Source: Fragum whitleyi
Taxonomy: Eukaryota; Mollusca; Bivalvia; Cardiida; Cardiidae
Assembly: GCA_948146395.1 (NCBI GenBank)
Contig: OX411547.1
Location: 32,592,614-32,656,613, forward strand
Direction: 5' to 3'
Length of the DNA stretch: 64,000 bases
In this document: positions 32,860 through 46,000 of the stretch, piece by piece
Numbering within the stretch: the stretch's first letter is position 1
How the letters are laid out: each line of letters begins with the position of its first letter
Notes under the pieces: model-generated
The model's input: the letters and a program-made list of their open reading frames with translations, nothing else
Databases searched by the model: none
Told to the model about the DNA's origin: nothing
Made by a program: the position numbers and the translations under genes

Positions 32860-32900
32860 ACTCTATATGTTTACCGCCGAGGGAAGAGAAAAAATGGCGG

Positions 32901-34009
32901 CGGTCATGTGACCCATCAATGAATGGGCAAGAAGAAAGACGATTTACTAATTATTTGCCTGGTAATCAAGGCAAAAAGATACATGGATCGATTCTGAAAA
33001 TTGTATTCTCAGAATACAAAGCGTAGTTCTATCCTTCTCTGTCCTTTAAGACAGCTATTTCTAAATTTTCAGAGAGATAGCACAGGAAAGAGTGTTAGTA
33101 ACCCGACACATGCGCAGTTAAACTGCTTAACATTGTTTTCAGCAAAATGTTTGTTTGTTTGCTTGGATGGGGTTTTACGCCACTTTCAACAATCTTGAGC
33201 GAAATGTCCTGTCAGCAAAATGGTTGTTTAAAGCAAAATGGTTGTTTAAAGAAAAATGAGATGATCATTTGGCAAAGAAGACTTTTTTTTTTTCTAAACC
33301 TATTAATTTTACATTGATTGGGAAACAAGTTCTTACAACTTAGATTAATCCCTCTCAATTCTGCTTCTTAGAAAATTCACCAGTTCTCGTGCCTAATGTG
33401 TGGGCCAATGAAAAAAACAAGATTGATAGCCGCTCCCAGGAATCAAACTTGGGACCTTTAGGTCAAAAGGTTGACGCTCTATCTTTAAACCACGGACACC
33501 ACCATTTGACAAAATGGTCCTCCAGCAAAATTGTTTACGCGTAGTATCCTGCACCCCTTTGTCACAGGACAAAATAGCCGGTATTAATGAAATTGTCAAT
33601 ACAATTTGACTTCATTAAATTTTCATTATGACAGGAGAATTTGGTGACACTATTCACTTTCAATATCAATCCAAATTCAATTTCTGATGTTTGGAACTAT
33701 AAGAGTAGCAGATACAACTATCTATTGAGAAAGTGCATACCATTTTCAATCGAGCTAAAATGACCTTAGGCTGTCAAGTTGATGGCAACTATTAAAACAA
33801 CTTTTTGTGGACGGATGCGACTTCTACAGGAAGTTGATCTGAAGTGAATCTAGGTGGGGGGGGGGTTAAATCAAAATCTACAATAAAAGTGAAATAAGAT
33901 GTACCGAAATAATTTTTTCTTCAATCACTTGTACTCCATCAAACTGTGGTAAATATTCAATTGTTAAAAGCACATGAAATTTGTTAACTTCGGTCCTTAC
34001 TTTTCCAAA
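32901..34009. other. LZTFL1-EIF4B intergenic remainder with SINE relics
   Basis: 33141-33200 is a SINE tail in minus orientation (TTTGTTTGCTTGGATGGGGTTTTACGCC). 33292-33503 is a second SINE family, minus. A G-run lies at 33854. The promoters of both genes must be in or beyond this stretch, but no TATA box or other core element stands out. Confidence 0.4.
33292..33503 (-). mobile_element. tRNA-derived SINE, second family, minus orientation
   Basis: Minus strand: GTGTCCGTGGTTTAAAGATAGAGCG, TTTGACCTAAAGGTCCC, a box-B-like GTTTGATTCCTGGGAGCGGC, then AATTTTCTAAGAAGCAGAA and AACTTGTTTCCC. The plus-strand copy at 36590-36805 has the same blocks; an older copy lies near 35495-35695. Confidence 0.6.
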
Positions 34010-34022
34010 ATGGCGACTAAAG
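33992..34022 (+). promoter_or_regulatory. EIF4B: EIF4B start region with pyrimidine tract and TISU-like context
   Basis: CGGTCCTTACTTTTCC directly precedes AAA and the start codon, and CAAAATGGCGAC matches the TISU consensus at about 10 of 12 positions. Vertebrate EIF4B is translated from a TOP-type mRNA, so a pyrimidine tract next to the start could be a TOP element on a very short leader. No transcription start evidence is available. Confidence 0.3.
34010..34022 (+). CDS. EIF4B: EIF4B exon 1 (start codon, 13 coding bases)
   Basis: ATG GCG ACT AAA G then GTGAGC. With exon 2 it yields MATKGKKDKKKPKKTMALTD, which matches the lysine-rich human start MAASAKKKNKKGKTISLTD. That match supports this very short first coding exon 7.4 kb from the next one. 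Confidence 0.85.
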
Positions 34023-37000
34023 GTGAGCGTGACAGCATGAACACGTGCATTTTTCTTAATTTTACGTGTAAAAACGGCAAAGATCAGTCAAGTCTGCATG
34101 TCAAGATAAAGTATTCTACATTATTTTGGTAGATCGCTTGTAATTTGGGTCTTTAGTGAATCTTACAAGTCAAGCCAGAGAAACATGTGGTTCACTCTAT
34201 TCCGCCTTCTGGGAGCTCATCACTTCCCGTTATACGGTTGAACCGCACGAGAATAATGAGGTCAGCTGGCTTTTTTATGATTGATCAAGGATTAATCACA
34301 AGTGATAAATCCTGAAGAGCTGCCTTCAACCTTCACAAATTGTCACTGACTTGGATCATTATTCAGGTCTGACCGTCCTGAGTAATGTGCTGGCTGTTGC
34401 AGTTTTCTGGTTTAAGGGGAAGATGTGGGAAGACAATAGACTGTGAACCAACCTCTTGTCGAAGTCTTCGCATTATAAAAATCCCTTCAAACTGGCCTCA
34501 AATTATTCAAATGGTCACATACCTGTCAAAGTTTTAAATAAATAAGGCTGGAAAAGTTGTGTCCGACATGGGATAGACCCTTCCACCTGAACATACGAAT
34601 GACGCTTCACCAACTTGGATTATCGGGCACCTGGTCATTAGTGTCAGGGTTCCCACGCGTCAGGGAAAAGTCAGGGAAAAATGGATTTTTGAAAAAGTCA
34701 GGGAAATGTCAGGGAATTTAGTTAAGTGTCAGGGAAATTTGGAAAATAAGACAAAAGTCAGGGAAATGTCAGGGAATTTTGAAAAGCCTGTCAGGGAATT
34801 CTTCATTTCAGGACTTTCTAACACAAAGGCAGGCTCTTAAGATTTTATCACCAAATTTTTTACTGAAAGGTCTAATGTCTCATTTATGTTTTAATTTTAG
34901 AGTAATTTATGTCCTTAACTTCATCTATCATTGTTTGTAAGGTAGTTCCAGTTTTGAGGTTCAAAGAATCATGTTAGAATCAGAGATGAATTTATTTACT
35001 AAATACAATAACATGATGCTTTTTTCTTCACTATGATGTGTAGGTAAGATGATTTTATAATTTGAATTTTTAAATTTATGCACATCTTAAAATCTAATGG
35101 TATTGTTGTAATCAAGCTTCAATTCTTTCTGCAAACCTGTCTAATGGTGTCAACAATACTAAAAAGACGCTGGTCACATTTCCCATAGTGGTTATGTTGC
35201 AAATATTAGGTTTGTTACCTTCAGACTGGACCATTGTAATTGAAAAGAAAGCTGATCAAATCTAAATTAAAAGATCCTGTTTCTGTTGTCCTTGAATTGC
35301 TAAGATGATAATTATTTTTACTTCAACATGCCTTAGATATCATGATTATATTCTTTATAAAAAAAACCCCATTTGGTCAATGAAAGTATTCACTAATTTT
35401 TGTCTTATCACATAATGCTTTTATTTTGATAAAACTTGTGCAGCTACAATTCATGATTATATCTCAATCATGTCAAAGGGTTTTGTTTAAACATGTATAT
35501 GTATTACATCCATTGGGAAATAAGTGCCTCAATTAAGATTTATCCCAAATGATGTTTTCCTGGAAAATTCACCAGTACTTGTGTCAAATATTTTGGCTTA
35601 TAATAATATTATAAAAGATCTAAAGGACTCAAAACTTCTTTGCCCTGGACGGCACTGTATCTCTCTATCACAGACACCACAGGCTTTGACTTTTGATACA
35701 TAATATGGGTACTTTTGCATTAAACCTACTGGTATTTTAAGAGTTTGCTTTTGTATACATGTATATACTTTATGTATTATTTCTTTATGAATTATTATTC
35801 CACCAATAACACTTTAAGGTGATTATCATAAACTTAAAGGACCCTGGCCTTTGCTTTCCTGAGATTAAGTTTCTTTTGTAGTTAAATATCATACACCATG
35901 ACTTGTTTGACATATTAACCATGTTTTAGGTTTTCTCTTTCATAGAATTGCTCTTTACTTTTGAACTATAACAAAGTATTAGATTCCTACTACATAAACC
36001 GATTGTCTTGTACAAACCCTACACCCTAATGGCTTCCTATTTCTAGGGAAGTTGGAGAGAATCTCTGCCTCTCATAGGGCCTCGTTATTAAACATGCATG
36101 CCCTCATGCAACAGGTGAGTTTAGGACTGCTCATCTTTCGGTCAGAAGTTTGAACCCTACAGCTGCTAAAATTCTTTGAAAAGATTGAAGTGTGTCTCAC
36201 AAATTGGTGATTAATAACCTATATGGGAATGCAACTTGATGTTTCGGATAGGATGTCATATTTATATTGGCTAGATAGGTATAAATGTTTAGATTTTGAG
36301 CCCTTGTGCTATAAATAGATTAGTTTGGAAAGAGGCTTTTAAACCCCACACAAGCAAACTTTAATTTAGAAAATGTATTATTATCTATATACTCTATAGT
36401 TGTCAAGATAGGGAGATTAAAAGGAATATTTCTAGAGCTATTTTACAAAAATACATTTGAAGAGCTATAGCAAAAAGGTAAATGAATAGAAATACATGTG
36501 CCGAAATGTCCATTAAATGTCAGGGAAAATCACATTCTTGTCAGGGAAAAGTCAGGGAATTTTAGAACTGTTGGAGCGTGGGAACCCTGAGTGTGGCGTC
36601 CATGTCCGTCTAGAGGTAGAGCATCAGCCTCTTGACCAAAAGGTCCTGAAATTGATTCCCGGGAGCGGCTAACAATCTTGGTTCTTTCAATCACATTCGG
36701 CACTACTTCTGGTGAATTTTCCAGTAAGCAGAATCATGAGAATCCAAATTGTTAGAACTTGTTTCCCTATTGATGTAAAATGGATAGGTTTAAACCAGTC
36801 TACGCTCTGTTGATCAATTTACATTTAAATTATAGGGAAAGCTGAAAAAGAGTCAGAAGGGATCTTTAATTAGACAATTTAAATGCTTGATATTGCCATT
36901 TATCCTGTTAGAAAAAAATGATTCCGAGCCTTTTCCACTCTGATTCACTCTCTATATTCGTTTATTATGAGGCTTGAGGGGGCCCAGTTTAACACTTAAA

Positions 37001-40000
37001 CAATTCACTTATATTAACTCCTTCACCAAGGACTTATCCTATGGCAAGTTGTCTCGTCACGTGGGTGGTCTTAAATCCTTTGGTTGAATTTCAATTAAGG
37101 TTCATGTAAAGTGTTTGAGACCCAATTTTAAAGGTACATCATTAGCCAAGAAAAAGCAGTATGTCCAGGTAAATTGTATATCAAAATGAAGCTATTTTTG
37201 AGCACAAGCAGTTGAGTAACATAAGATTGCCGTAGCTATAGTGGTAAAGTAAAAAAATATTGAACCTTGTAATATACTGAGCCAGAATTATCCCTGTGTC
37301 TGACACTATCTTCTGGGCAAAAAAGTTGTTTTAACAACAAATCCTTTCTTTCAATTATTTAACCCTTGTCATGCTGAATTAAAAATGTTGACCAAATTAC
37401 ACGTAAATCAAAGTGCTGAAGGCTGTGACAGACGAAATTGTACGCAAGTATTCTAATCGTAAATTACAAGTCTTTACACAATTCTTGCTGAAATAAAATA
37501 AACAGGTGGTGTAGACTAAGATCAGACTGCACTTATGTGCAGGCAGATCTTTGTCTATATCTCCTGTCAAAACAGGAATATTATGGGTTCAGCATGACAA
37601 GGGTTAAACACTATTCTAGTTAATATTCTCACGAAAACAAACATTAATTTTTAACTTTACATTGGTCTAGATTCCACCAATTTCCTGAAATTGATACCGT
37701 AAAATTTATAAATGGTACATCAAACATTCTCTTTCCCGTAACCGTGGAATTGACCCAAATTTACATAAAAACAAGATCATTGCTTAAAACAAAGTCTACA
37801 CATAGATAAGAAACCCACAAACCTTCAGATAGGATTTTGCCAAAAACTTCAGATAGGATTTTTTAGATCCCAACAATTGAGTCTTTGGGACCCAGGGTTC
37901 TCCCCAGAAAATTTTGAAGGCGTAGTGGCATATGCGCGCGGCTATATTGTCAGATTACTTTGTATTTCTGTTAATAATAAAGGATGGTTACAGTGGTTTT
38001 ACTGGATAAGGATTTTGATATTTGTGAAGCAGAACTTCTGTTTTGCTGAATATATAATTTGATTTGAACTTTTTTTTCTTTGACACCTTTATAGCATCTC
38101 ATAAATAACTTAACTCCCAAATCATCAATAAAATTTTGCATGATGGCTTAAAAATACCCCCCTTCCCTCCTTCCCCTTGTATCCCTTCCCTTTAATAGAA
38201 TATACTGTGTACTAAAAGACTATTACAAAAGAAATGAAGAAAATTGGAATATTTAAGAAAATTAAATTAAAGAGTCAAAGAAAACAGTAAATCAACTGCA
38301 CTTAGGCTGTGTTATGCTCATATATTTGAGATTTCCAAGGACAGCACTGCATGTATTGTCAACTTTTATAGGTCTCTATTTAATAATGTATATAAGGAAT
38401 TTTTAAAATCCTTGGGAAGTCCTTGTATGATTGAGGAAGGCCCTTCTCTTGAAATAAGTAAAAACTAGATTTTATTACAGTTATTTTCTAATGTGTTTAC
38501 AAACCCTTTTCATATTTTCCCCCCAAAAATATCTCTAAGAACATTTTTTTATTCTACAATAACCATGTAACAAATTTAAAAGTTGATACCTAGTTTGTTT
38601 AGAGAAGCCTGTGACAGGACTTTAAGCTCTTTGATTTTACAAGGGTTTTTTTATCTTCATTTTTGTAATATTTATTTCCTATATCAATTTCTATGACCTA
38701 ATTTAGAAATAGAAATAGAATTTATCTTGATTTCAATTCTGGAATGAACAAAAAAAAAAAAAGAAAAAAAATGTTTTGGGTTGAACATAAAAGGGTACGA
38801 AATAGTTAAGAAATGCGTTCCTGTGGAGAATTATCAAAAGCTTTGTTTCAATTTTCTAACTGAAATTAGGTGTAATGTCCATATTAATTGGGTAGTAAGC
38901 TTGAGGTAAGTGAATTTTAAACAGACAGACTGTCTGCGATGTCTTATTCTGCCTAAATCTCGGTAGTAGAAAGATCGCGAAAACTGCATATTCTTGTCGA
39001 TTTTTTGTTTGATATAATCAAAATTCACATTGGAACATAAAGGTAAATCTAGTTTGACTTAAGCAAATACACTGCAACTCCATTAAAACGCTGTGGTCGG
39101 GGTCCGAGAAATGAAACAGCGGAAGAAGTGGATGTATCTGCTATAACACTGAAGCCTACCCCCCTGCCGCCGCCGATCCCCCCCTCCCGCGGTGATCAAT
39201 AACGTATCGCGGAAACCTAACAGACACAGCGTCAATATTGATAACGATATCGGATATCTAAATATACATGTACATATTTAGGCCATCGATTTTATATTTT
39301 TTAAAACTCGGCAATGAATTGAAGAACAAGCGCGGTTTATTACTTTGATATATTTTTTTTAAGATCGTTTTGTTGTCCCCAAGCTCAACAAAACTATCTT
39401 TGATAAAGTAATCTTGTTTGTAGGGTTAAACGATTGCAGACTCCTCTTAGTTCTCCAAATCCCGATTTCTCGGGCCTACCCGCCCGGCAGCTGAGAAACA
39501 CTGATAACGACGATCTCAAAAGGGTAAAGTTAGTAAAATCCATAAAGTTTCATAAGATCAACGAATTTCATATTTTAAATGTTGTCTTCTCGAAAATAGG
39601 AAAAAATTATTATCTACGCAATCAAAATAAACAATACCCTACGTCCGATCGAAACTATACCAAAGTAATTAAAGCTTTCGGGGTGCAAGGACCGCATTCT
39701 TGGATGAGCGAGAAAAAATGCCGTAAATTCAATTAAATGAATCTGTAGTTACGACATTTGGCCAGTTTGCAAAGATCATCTTCACGAGTCAAGGGGTATC
39801 GAAAGCTTCTTTTCGAAAACCGTATAAGTCATATATTCGTAACCCTGGGTTTGACGAGATTAATTCACGGCTTTGATTATCAGATAGATCGTCAGGAAAG
39901 AAAGTCCAGACAAATGCGAAGCAACGCGGTCACCATCTGTTTCGCGCCATTTTTAGTTTCTTTGTTAGACTCTTCGGAGTAGGAAATGTAGGTTTATATA

Positions 40001-43000
40001 TAGCTTCCTGTTTAAAACTCAATTTAGTGAGAGATAAGAATCTACGATAACAATCGGGCTTTAAATTTTCAAACCCTGTAAAACATGACTATGATATGAA
40101 TAAGTTTAATGAAAAAGAAACAAAATTTTATCATATATTTACAAACAATGTAATATTAATAAGAAAATTCAACGGGATTGACAAAGGGAGGTAATAAACC
40201 AATGAATTGGGTAAGGGGCGAGTCGCTTTTTGAATCGTTTGTCAACAGCGATAAATGTTCAAGATTTGAGAATAAAAACCAGATTAGCTCATTTTGCGAA
40301 AACACTGCTTCTTCTGAAATTTATTAACTTGGATTTAATCGCATGCGAGCTAGACTTTTCGGTGTCTAATTTCGTCCCTGCCGTCGACAAAGCGCAGTTG
40401 GTAGCGCGCCGGACTGTCAATATTGGGATTCCGTGTATCTCCGACGGCTGCACTCATTCTTTCTGACCCATGGGTTAATAATCGTAGACCTAAGTGAGAT
40501 AGCAGTTTGGGGTTAGGAAAGGATGTGAAAACAACTTTTTCCATCGTTTCCGGTGGATCTCGGTAAAAATTGGCAATTTTCGGTAAATGAAGTGGACTGT
40601 AAGTGACCGTTTTCGTATTGGTACCCATCTGTTCTTCTCTGTTACTGGAAGTGAGGAACCAGTGAAAATCAACCAACCGTGAAGAAAAAATCGATAATCA
40701 CCAATTAGCATGGTCTTATCAATTAGGGTCTTTGTGTATACATCTTCCCAGATCGCGATTATGTAATGACCGCGCGTCTGCAATCAGTTTTATTGCTCGT
40801 TTTGACCCTTTGTTCAGAAAGAAATTAAGCTGTATCGGTGATCAAATTTAAGCGTATCGGCGTTCCTAAGGTGTATCGGCAACCTGTTAAATTTATTGAA
40901 GGCGTATCGGCCCCGATACGCTATAAGGGCCTGCGGAGAACGCTGGGACCTATTTACTTCATGTCAGCTGCCGTAATAGCGCAGTGGTAGTGCGTTGGAC
41001 TATTATTCAAGAGGTCCCGGGTTTGATTCCCTTTGGCAGCACTAGTCCTTTATGACTATTTGTCTTCCATCAATTGGTTGATTACTGTAGATCTATGTGA
41101 GAAACCAGCTGGAGGCAAGGAAAGGATGTAATTGTAGGACTAGTGTGAGAAATACCTGGAATCCATTGTTAGGTGCTCCAGTCGCCACAATATAACTGAA
41201 AGATTGTTGAAAGCAGTGTAAAACCCCATTCAAACAAACAAATTAGTTGATGTTAGACTAAAACCCTGCTCTCACTTATTGAGGGGATAAACCTACTGAA
41301 AGAGCAAACTAGGCCGAAACTCATAACTCTGTCTTAGTCCAACCTGAAACAGGCAAACAAATCAACCAGCAACAGGAATATCCTTTTACTTTGAATTTTC
41401 TTATCTCATTTCAGGAAAAAAAGACAAGAAGAAGCCAAAAAAGACTATGGCTCTAACAGACTTTTTGTCTGATGAGCAGGGCAATGTGGCTGGACCTGGT
41501 ACCAGCTATGTGTTGGCAAATAAATCAGTAGACTGGGCCCAGGAAATGGAAGACCTGGACAACAGTAAGTATCATCTCTTGCTTTTTAGTCCCCTACCGG
41601 TGTTCACACCGGAGGGGACTATAGGTTTGCCCTCCGTCTGTCCGTCCGTCCGTCTGTCTGTCCGTCCGTCTGTCCGCTCAAATCTGGATCCCGCGATAAC
41701 TTAATAACTAAGCAAGGGTTTTTGATGAAAGTTGGTATATGACTAGATGGCAATGTGTAGATTATGCACATCGTTTTATTTTTGTTTTTCGACTTAAATT
41801 GAGGTTGCTATGGTTACAGAAATAGTGAAAATATGGCCAAAAATGGGATCCTGCGATAAGATAATAACTAAGCAAGCTAGTTTGATGGAACTTGGTATAT
41901 GACTATATGGCAATGTGTAGATTATGCACATCATTTTATTTTTGTTTTTAGACTAAAATTGTTGTTGCTATGGTTACGGTAGCCTGGCTCCCAGGCTGTC
42001 AGTTAGTTTTAAAATCAATAAGGTAGACCACTCATGTGTAACTATTTTATATCAAATTACCTCCCATATTGTCAAAAACTGACAGCCTGGTCAACTCTGC
42101 AGAGCTTACTCCCAGAAATTCCTGGAAGAATTTGACCCCTCGGTCAGGTCACAGTTTTACTGATGTAAGATATTGATAAGCCAACCCTAGTGGGAACGCT
42201 TATGACTCCTTAATGACCCTTATCAAATAACTCAGACTGTACCTGGTCAGATATTTATTGCTAGAAAAAAAGTTGATGAAATCAAAGTACTGTAAGCACT
42301 GTAAATCAGTCAACACTGAAATGTTTGACAGACTGTTGCATTCCAAACTTTAGAAATTTGATAAACATCTTTAAAAACAATTAAAAATCGAAACAATATA
42401 AACCTGGCATAATCTTTTTCAAATAGCCCAAGATGGCTCACCAGAATTCAAAATTAAGATACCGGTTAAAACATGAAATCTATATATATCTATGTCTATA
42501 GATATCTATAAAGTGTCTTCTTTTCAGACAACTAAATGTCAAATTTTGAATTTGAAATTTACGTTACATAAATCTTCTTTTTTTAGGATCATAGTTCATG
42601 TAAGGCACATAAAAAACGGGGACTTACATTTGAGCTGAAAAAAATCAAACAAGTTGCATGCAGATTGAACTAAATTTTGGCCCTTAGAGTGTTAACAAAG
42701 ATATTATCATTTAGGCCCCCATCCCACTCTTTTCAATGCAACCTACCAATTTTCAAATATGGTTCATCCATGTGAACTACAAAATATTATGATTTAGAAT
42801 CATGGATATTGAACCAATATTGTGGCCTCTATAGTGTTCACAAAGAAATTACCGTTCTTCTTATCTGGTGTTTTCACTTGGTACCTTACCACTTTTGATA
42901 TTCTATCCTTGTGACGGGACAAACAATCTGACCAAGTTTCATTAAGATTGGGACAAATTGTGCCCCCCCCCCCCCTTAGAGTGTTTACAAGGACATTTTC

Positions 43001-46000
43001 AAAAAGGCCCCTTTGCCGTGTTTTCCAATGGAACCTTTCTTTTTTTTCGATATATTTTATCTTTGTGACCTTACCAACTCTCTGACCAAGTTTCATGAAG
43101 AATGGGCAATTATAAGGGCCTCTAAAGTGCTAATGAAGAAACGTTCAACTAAGGCTGAAAACAGACACTCAATCATCACAAAAAACACCTTTCAGCACAA
43201 TGTACTCAGATGAGCTGAAAATATCCCAGTTGCAATGGTGAAAATAATATTTTTTGGCTTTTCTGTTGGTGTTTTAAAAGTGACTGCGAAAGAAAAATTT
43301 TGGTCAAGATTGATTATTTAAAACCTGATTGAGATTGCGCTATCCTACACTGGGAATAGTCGGTATTTGCTGTCCTGCGACAGTCCTTTCAATATCACGA
43401 TTGGAAGAATATTTAATATATATTATGTATAAGAATGTACATCATTTGATGATTTTTAACCAAGGTGATGATAACATAAATATGCGCAATGAAGAGTTAC
43501 AAACGCATAAATACAGCAATCCTCAAAATTAAAATTTGGATATATATTGCACTCAAAGAACATAAGATCTTACATCAGATATTCATGAAGCATGAGGCTT
43601 GAAGCATCAAGAGTATATACGATATAAAATGTTATGTATGCTGCATCTAGTAGTGCCTTTAATTCTATACAAAAGTATTGTTAGAGTAATGTCATTTCTG
43701 TTGGTTATCATGCAAATGCATTGCTTTAAAAGAACTTTAGCAATAGACTCAAGTGACTTCGAGCGAGTTAGAAAAATTGTCAGAATAGACCTGATATCGA
43801 TATCAATCAGAGAAGTACATATCATATTGTTATTATAGTTTTTACCATTTTTAGCTCGGCTGTTTTCGGAGAAAACCCGAGGTATTGCTATAGCCTTGGT
43901 GTCGTCGTCGTCGTTGTCGTCGTCGTGCGAAAACTTTGACATTTTGTGATAACTTTTGAATGGTAAGTGATAGGGCTTTGATATTCCATATGATGATTGC
44001 CTGGGACAAGACCTTTCTGTTGGTACCAAGTTCAAGGTCATCAGTCAAGTTCAAGGTCACTTTTCAAGGTCAAACTTTTGAAAAAAATGCAAAAATTTTG
44101 ACAAATTGCCATAACTTTTGAATATTTAGTGATAGGGTCTTCATATTTCACATGATGATTGCCTAGGACAAGCACTTTCTGTTGGTTCCAAATTCAAGGT
44201 CATCAGTCAAGGTCAAGGTCATTTTTAAAGGTCAAATTTGTATAAAAAATGCAAAAACTTTGACATTTTGCAATAACTTTTGAATGGTTTGTGATAGGGC
44301 CTTTATATTTCACATGGTGATTGCCTGGGACAAGACCTTTCTGTTGGTACCAAGATCAAGGTCATCTGTCAAGTTCAAGGTCATTTTTTAAGGTCAGACT
44401 TTTGAAAAAAATGCAAAATCTTTGACATATTGCAATTACTTTGAATGGAAAGTGATATGGTCTTCAGATTTCACATGATGATTGCCTGGGACAAGCACTT
44501 TCTGTTGGTTCCAAGTTTAAGGTCACCAGTCAAGGTCAAGGTCATTTTTCAAGGTCAAATTTGAGAAAAAAATGCAAAAGTCTTTGACATTTTTGTGATA
44601 TCTCTGGTTCTACTGAAGGCATTCACATGAAACTTGGCACACTTGATCACCATCCAAAGGGTAACCTTTTTTTCAAGGGGGATAACTTTTGAAACATTTT
44701 CTGCAAATTACGCCCCTTTGTCTACTTAGTTTTTTTCAGCATCCATTAGTTTTTTTACCATCCAGCACTTACAGCGGAGCGTAGGTACCCGTAGGCGGTG
44801 CTCTTGTTGTAAATCTTTTGTCCTTAGATGGCATTTATATTTGGGGAATTTAAATTTAGTTGGTACTCAGCAGAGAGTCATATTTTGTGTGTGATTCATC
44901 ATTTTTGTGACAAATATATTTAATGGTTGCTTTTCTGGTTGTCGCTAATTTAACAAGCCTGATGTCACAACAATTCCAGAAGTCGTAACTCTAAGAATAT
45001 TGTATTGGTAGTTTTTTATGGAGATTTCTCTGTCCAAAGTTTAACATGAACATATTAGTGAAACGTTTGAAACTTGGTTTCCTACTTTGTACAAACATTT
45101 GCTTAAAAGGGGAAGTCTTTAAATGTCCTCTACTATTAATTTGTATGTTTATAGAGATATCATTAATTTTGATAACTGCTCCTTAATTTGAAACGATATG
45201 TTTCTCTCATTGCATAATAAATTTTATATAAATTTAGAAGTCTTCAGACCTTCATGCCAGGTGAGCGCTTCAGATTTTTTTTCACCTGGTTCTGACTGTT
45301 TATTTAATTAGAAAGCCATGAATGACTCGAGTCGCTCCACAAAGACATATTTTTCATGCAATAACAATAATTTTAGGCTGCATGATAATGGGTCACCCAA
45401 GGATCATACCAATGAAGTTTGATTGATATCCACCAGTTAAGTTCTTAGAAAATGATTTTCAAAGTTTACACTATATAACATATAGAGAAATGACCCCCGC
45501 CGATAAAATACATATTTTTTCATCCGATCACAATAAATTTTAGTAGACTGATAAAGGGTCACTCAAGGATCATTCCAGTGAAATTTGGTTAATATCCATC
45601 AGTTACAATCTGAGAAAATAGTTTTGGAAGTTTCCACTATATAACATAAAGAGAAATGACCTGTGCCCATTAAATACATATTTTACATCCGATATCAATA
45701 TTTTTTGCAGACTAATTAAGGGTCATCCAAGGATCATTCATGTAAAATTTAGCCCATTAAATCCATGTTTTTCATTGGATCAAATTTTCTTAAAAACTTT
45801 TGAAAGAGTGTCACCCAAGGATCATTCCTGTGAAGTTTGGTTGAAATTCACAGTAGTTTCTGAGGAGATGATTTTTAAAGAAAATGTTTACGACCGGACG
45901 CACGGATGGACAGACATACTGACGGACGGACGGGCGCATGACGGACACAACGCCATGACAATAGCCCCAGTGGCCTTCAGCCAGTGGAGCTAAATAAACA

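Larger units (their letters stand above)
29110..32900 (-). mobile_element. CR1/Rex1-like non-LTR retrotransposon (LINE), near full length, disabled
   Basis: A single long frame on the minus strand encodes, in order: a hydrophobic N-terminus with a 2A-like motif, a PHD-type zinc finger, an AP-endonuclease domain (ILNVNFQSI, PDIIMGTESWLS, VTGDFN) and a reverse transcriptase (SPIYKKGDKATASNYRPIS, LLDFSKAFDKV, SGVPQGSVLGP, RLFADDTAVYL). Known family role: target-primed reverse transcription. The copy is broken by two in-frame stops and one frameshift, so it cannot act autonomously. The 3' end is (GATA)n, with the last part duplicated. The 5' boundary is not sharply defined; a YY1-like GCCGCCATTTT lies at about 32890 on the element strand. 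Same orientation as LZTFL1 and just upstream of its start codon. Confidence 0.9.

Noticed and set aside
30923..32911. Plus-strand ORFs at 30923, 31481, 31721 and 32607
   Set aside because: They are antisense shadows of the minus-strand LINE polyprotein.
41640..41704. ORFs rich in PSVCPSVRPSV (also near 18150, 25800 and 50040)
   Set aside because: They are translations of (CCGT/CTGT)n microsatellites inside pearl-like elements.
43607..44060. Minus-strand ORFs with Asp-rich tracts (also 46014-46208)
   Set aside because: The Asp runs are (GTC)n microsatellite read backwards within AGCTCGG-family pearl-like elements.
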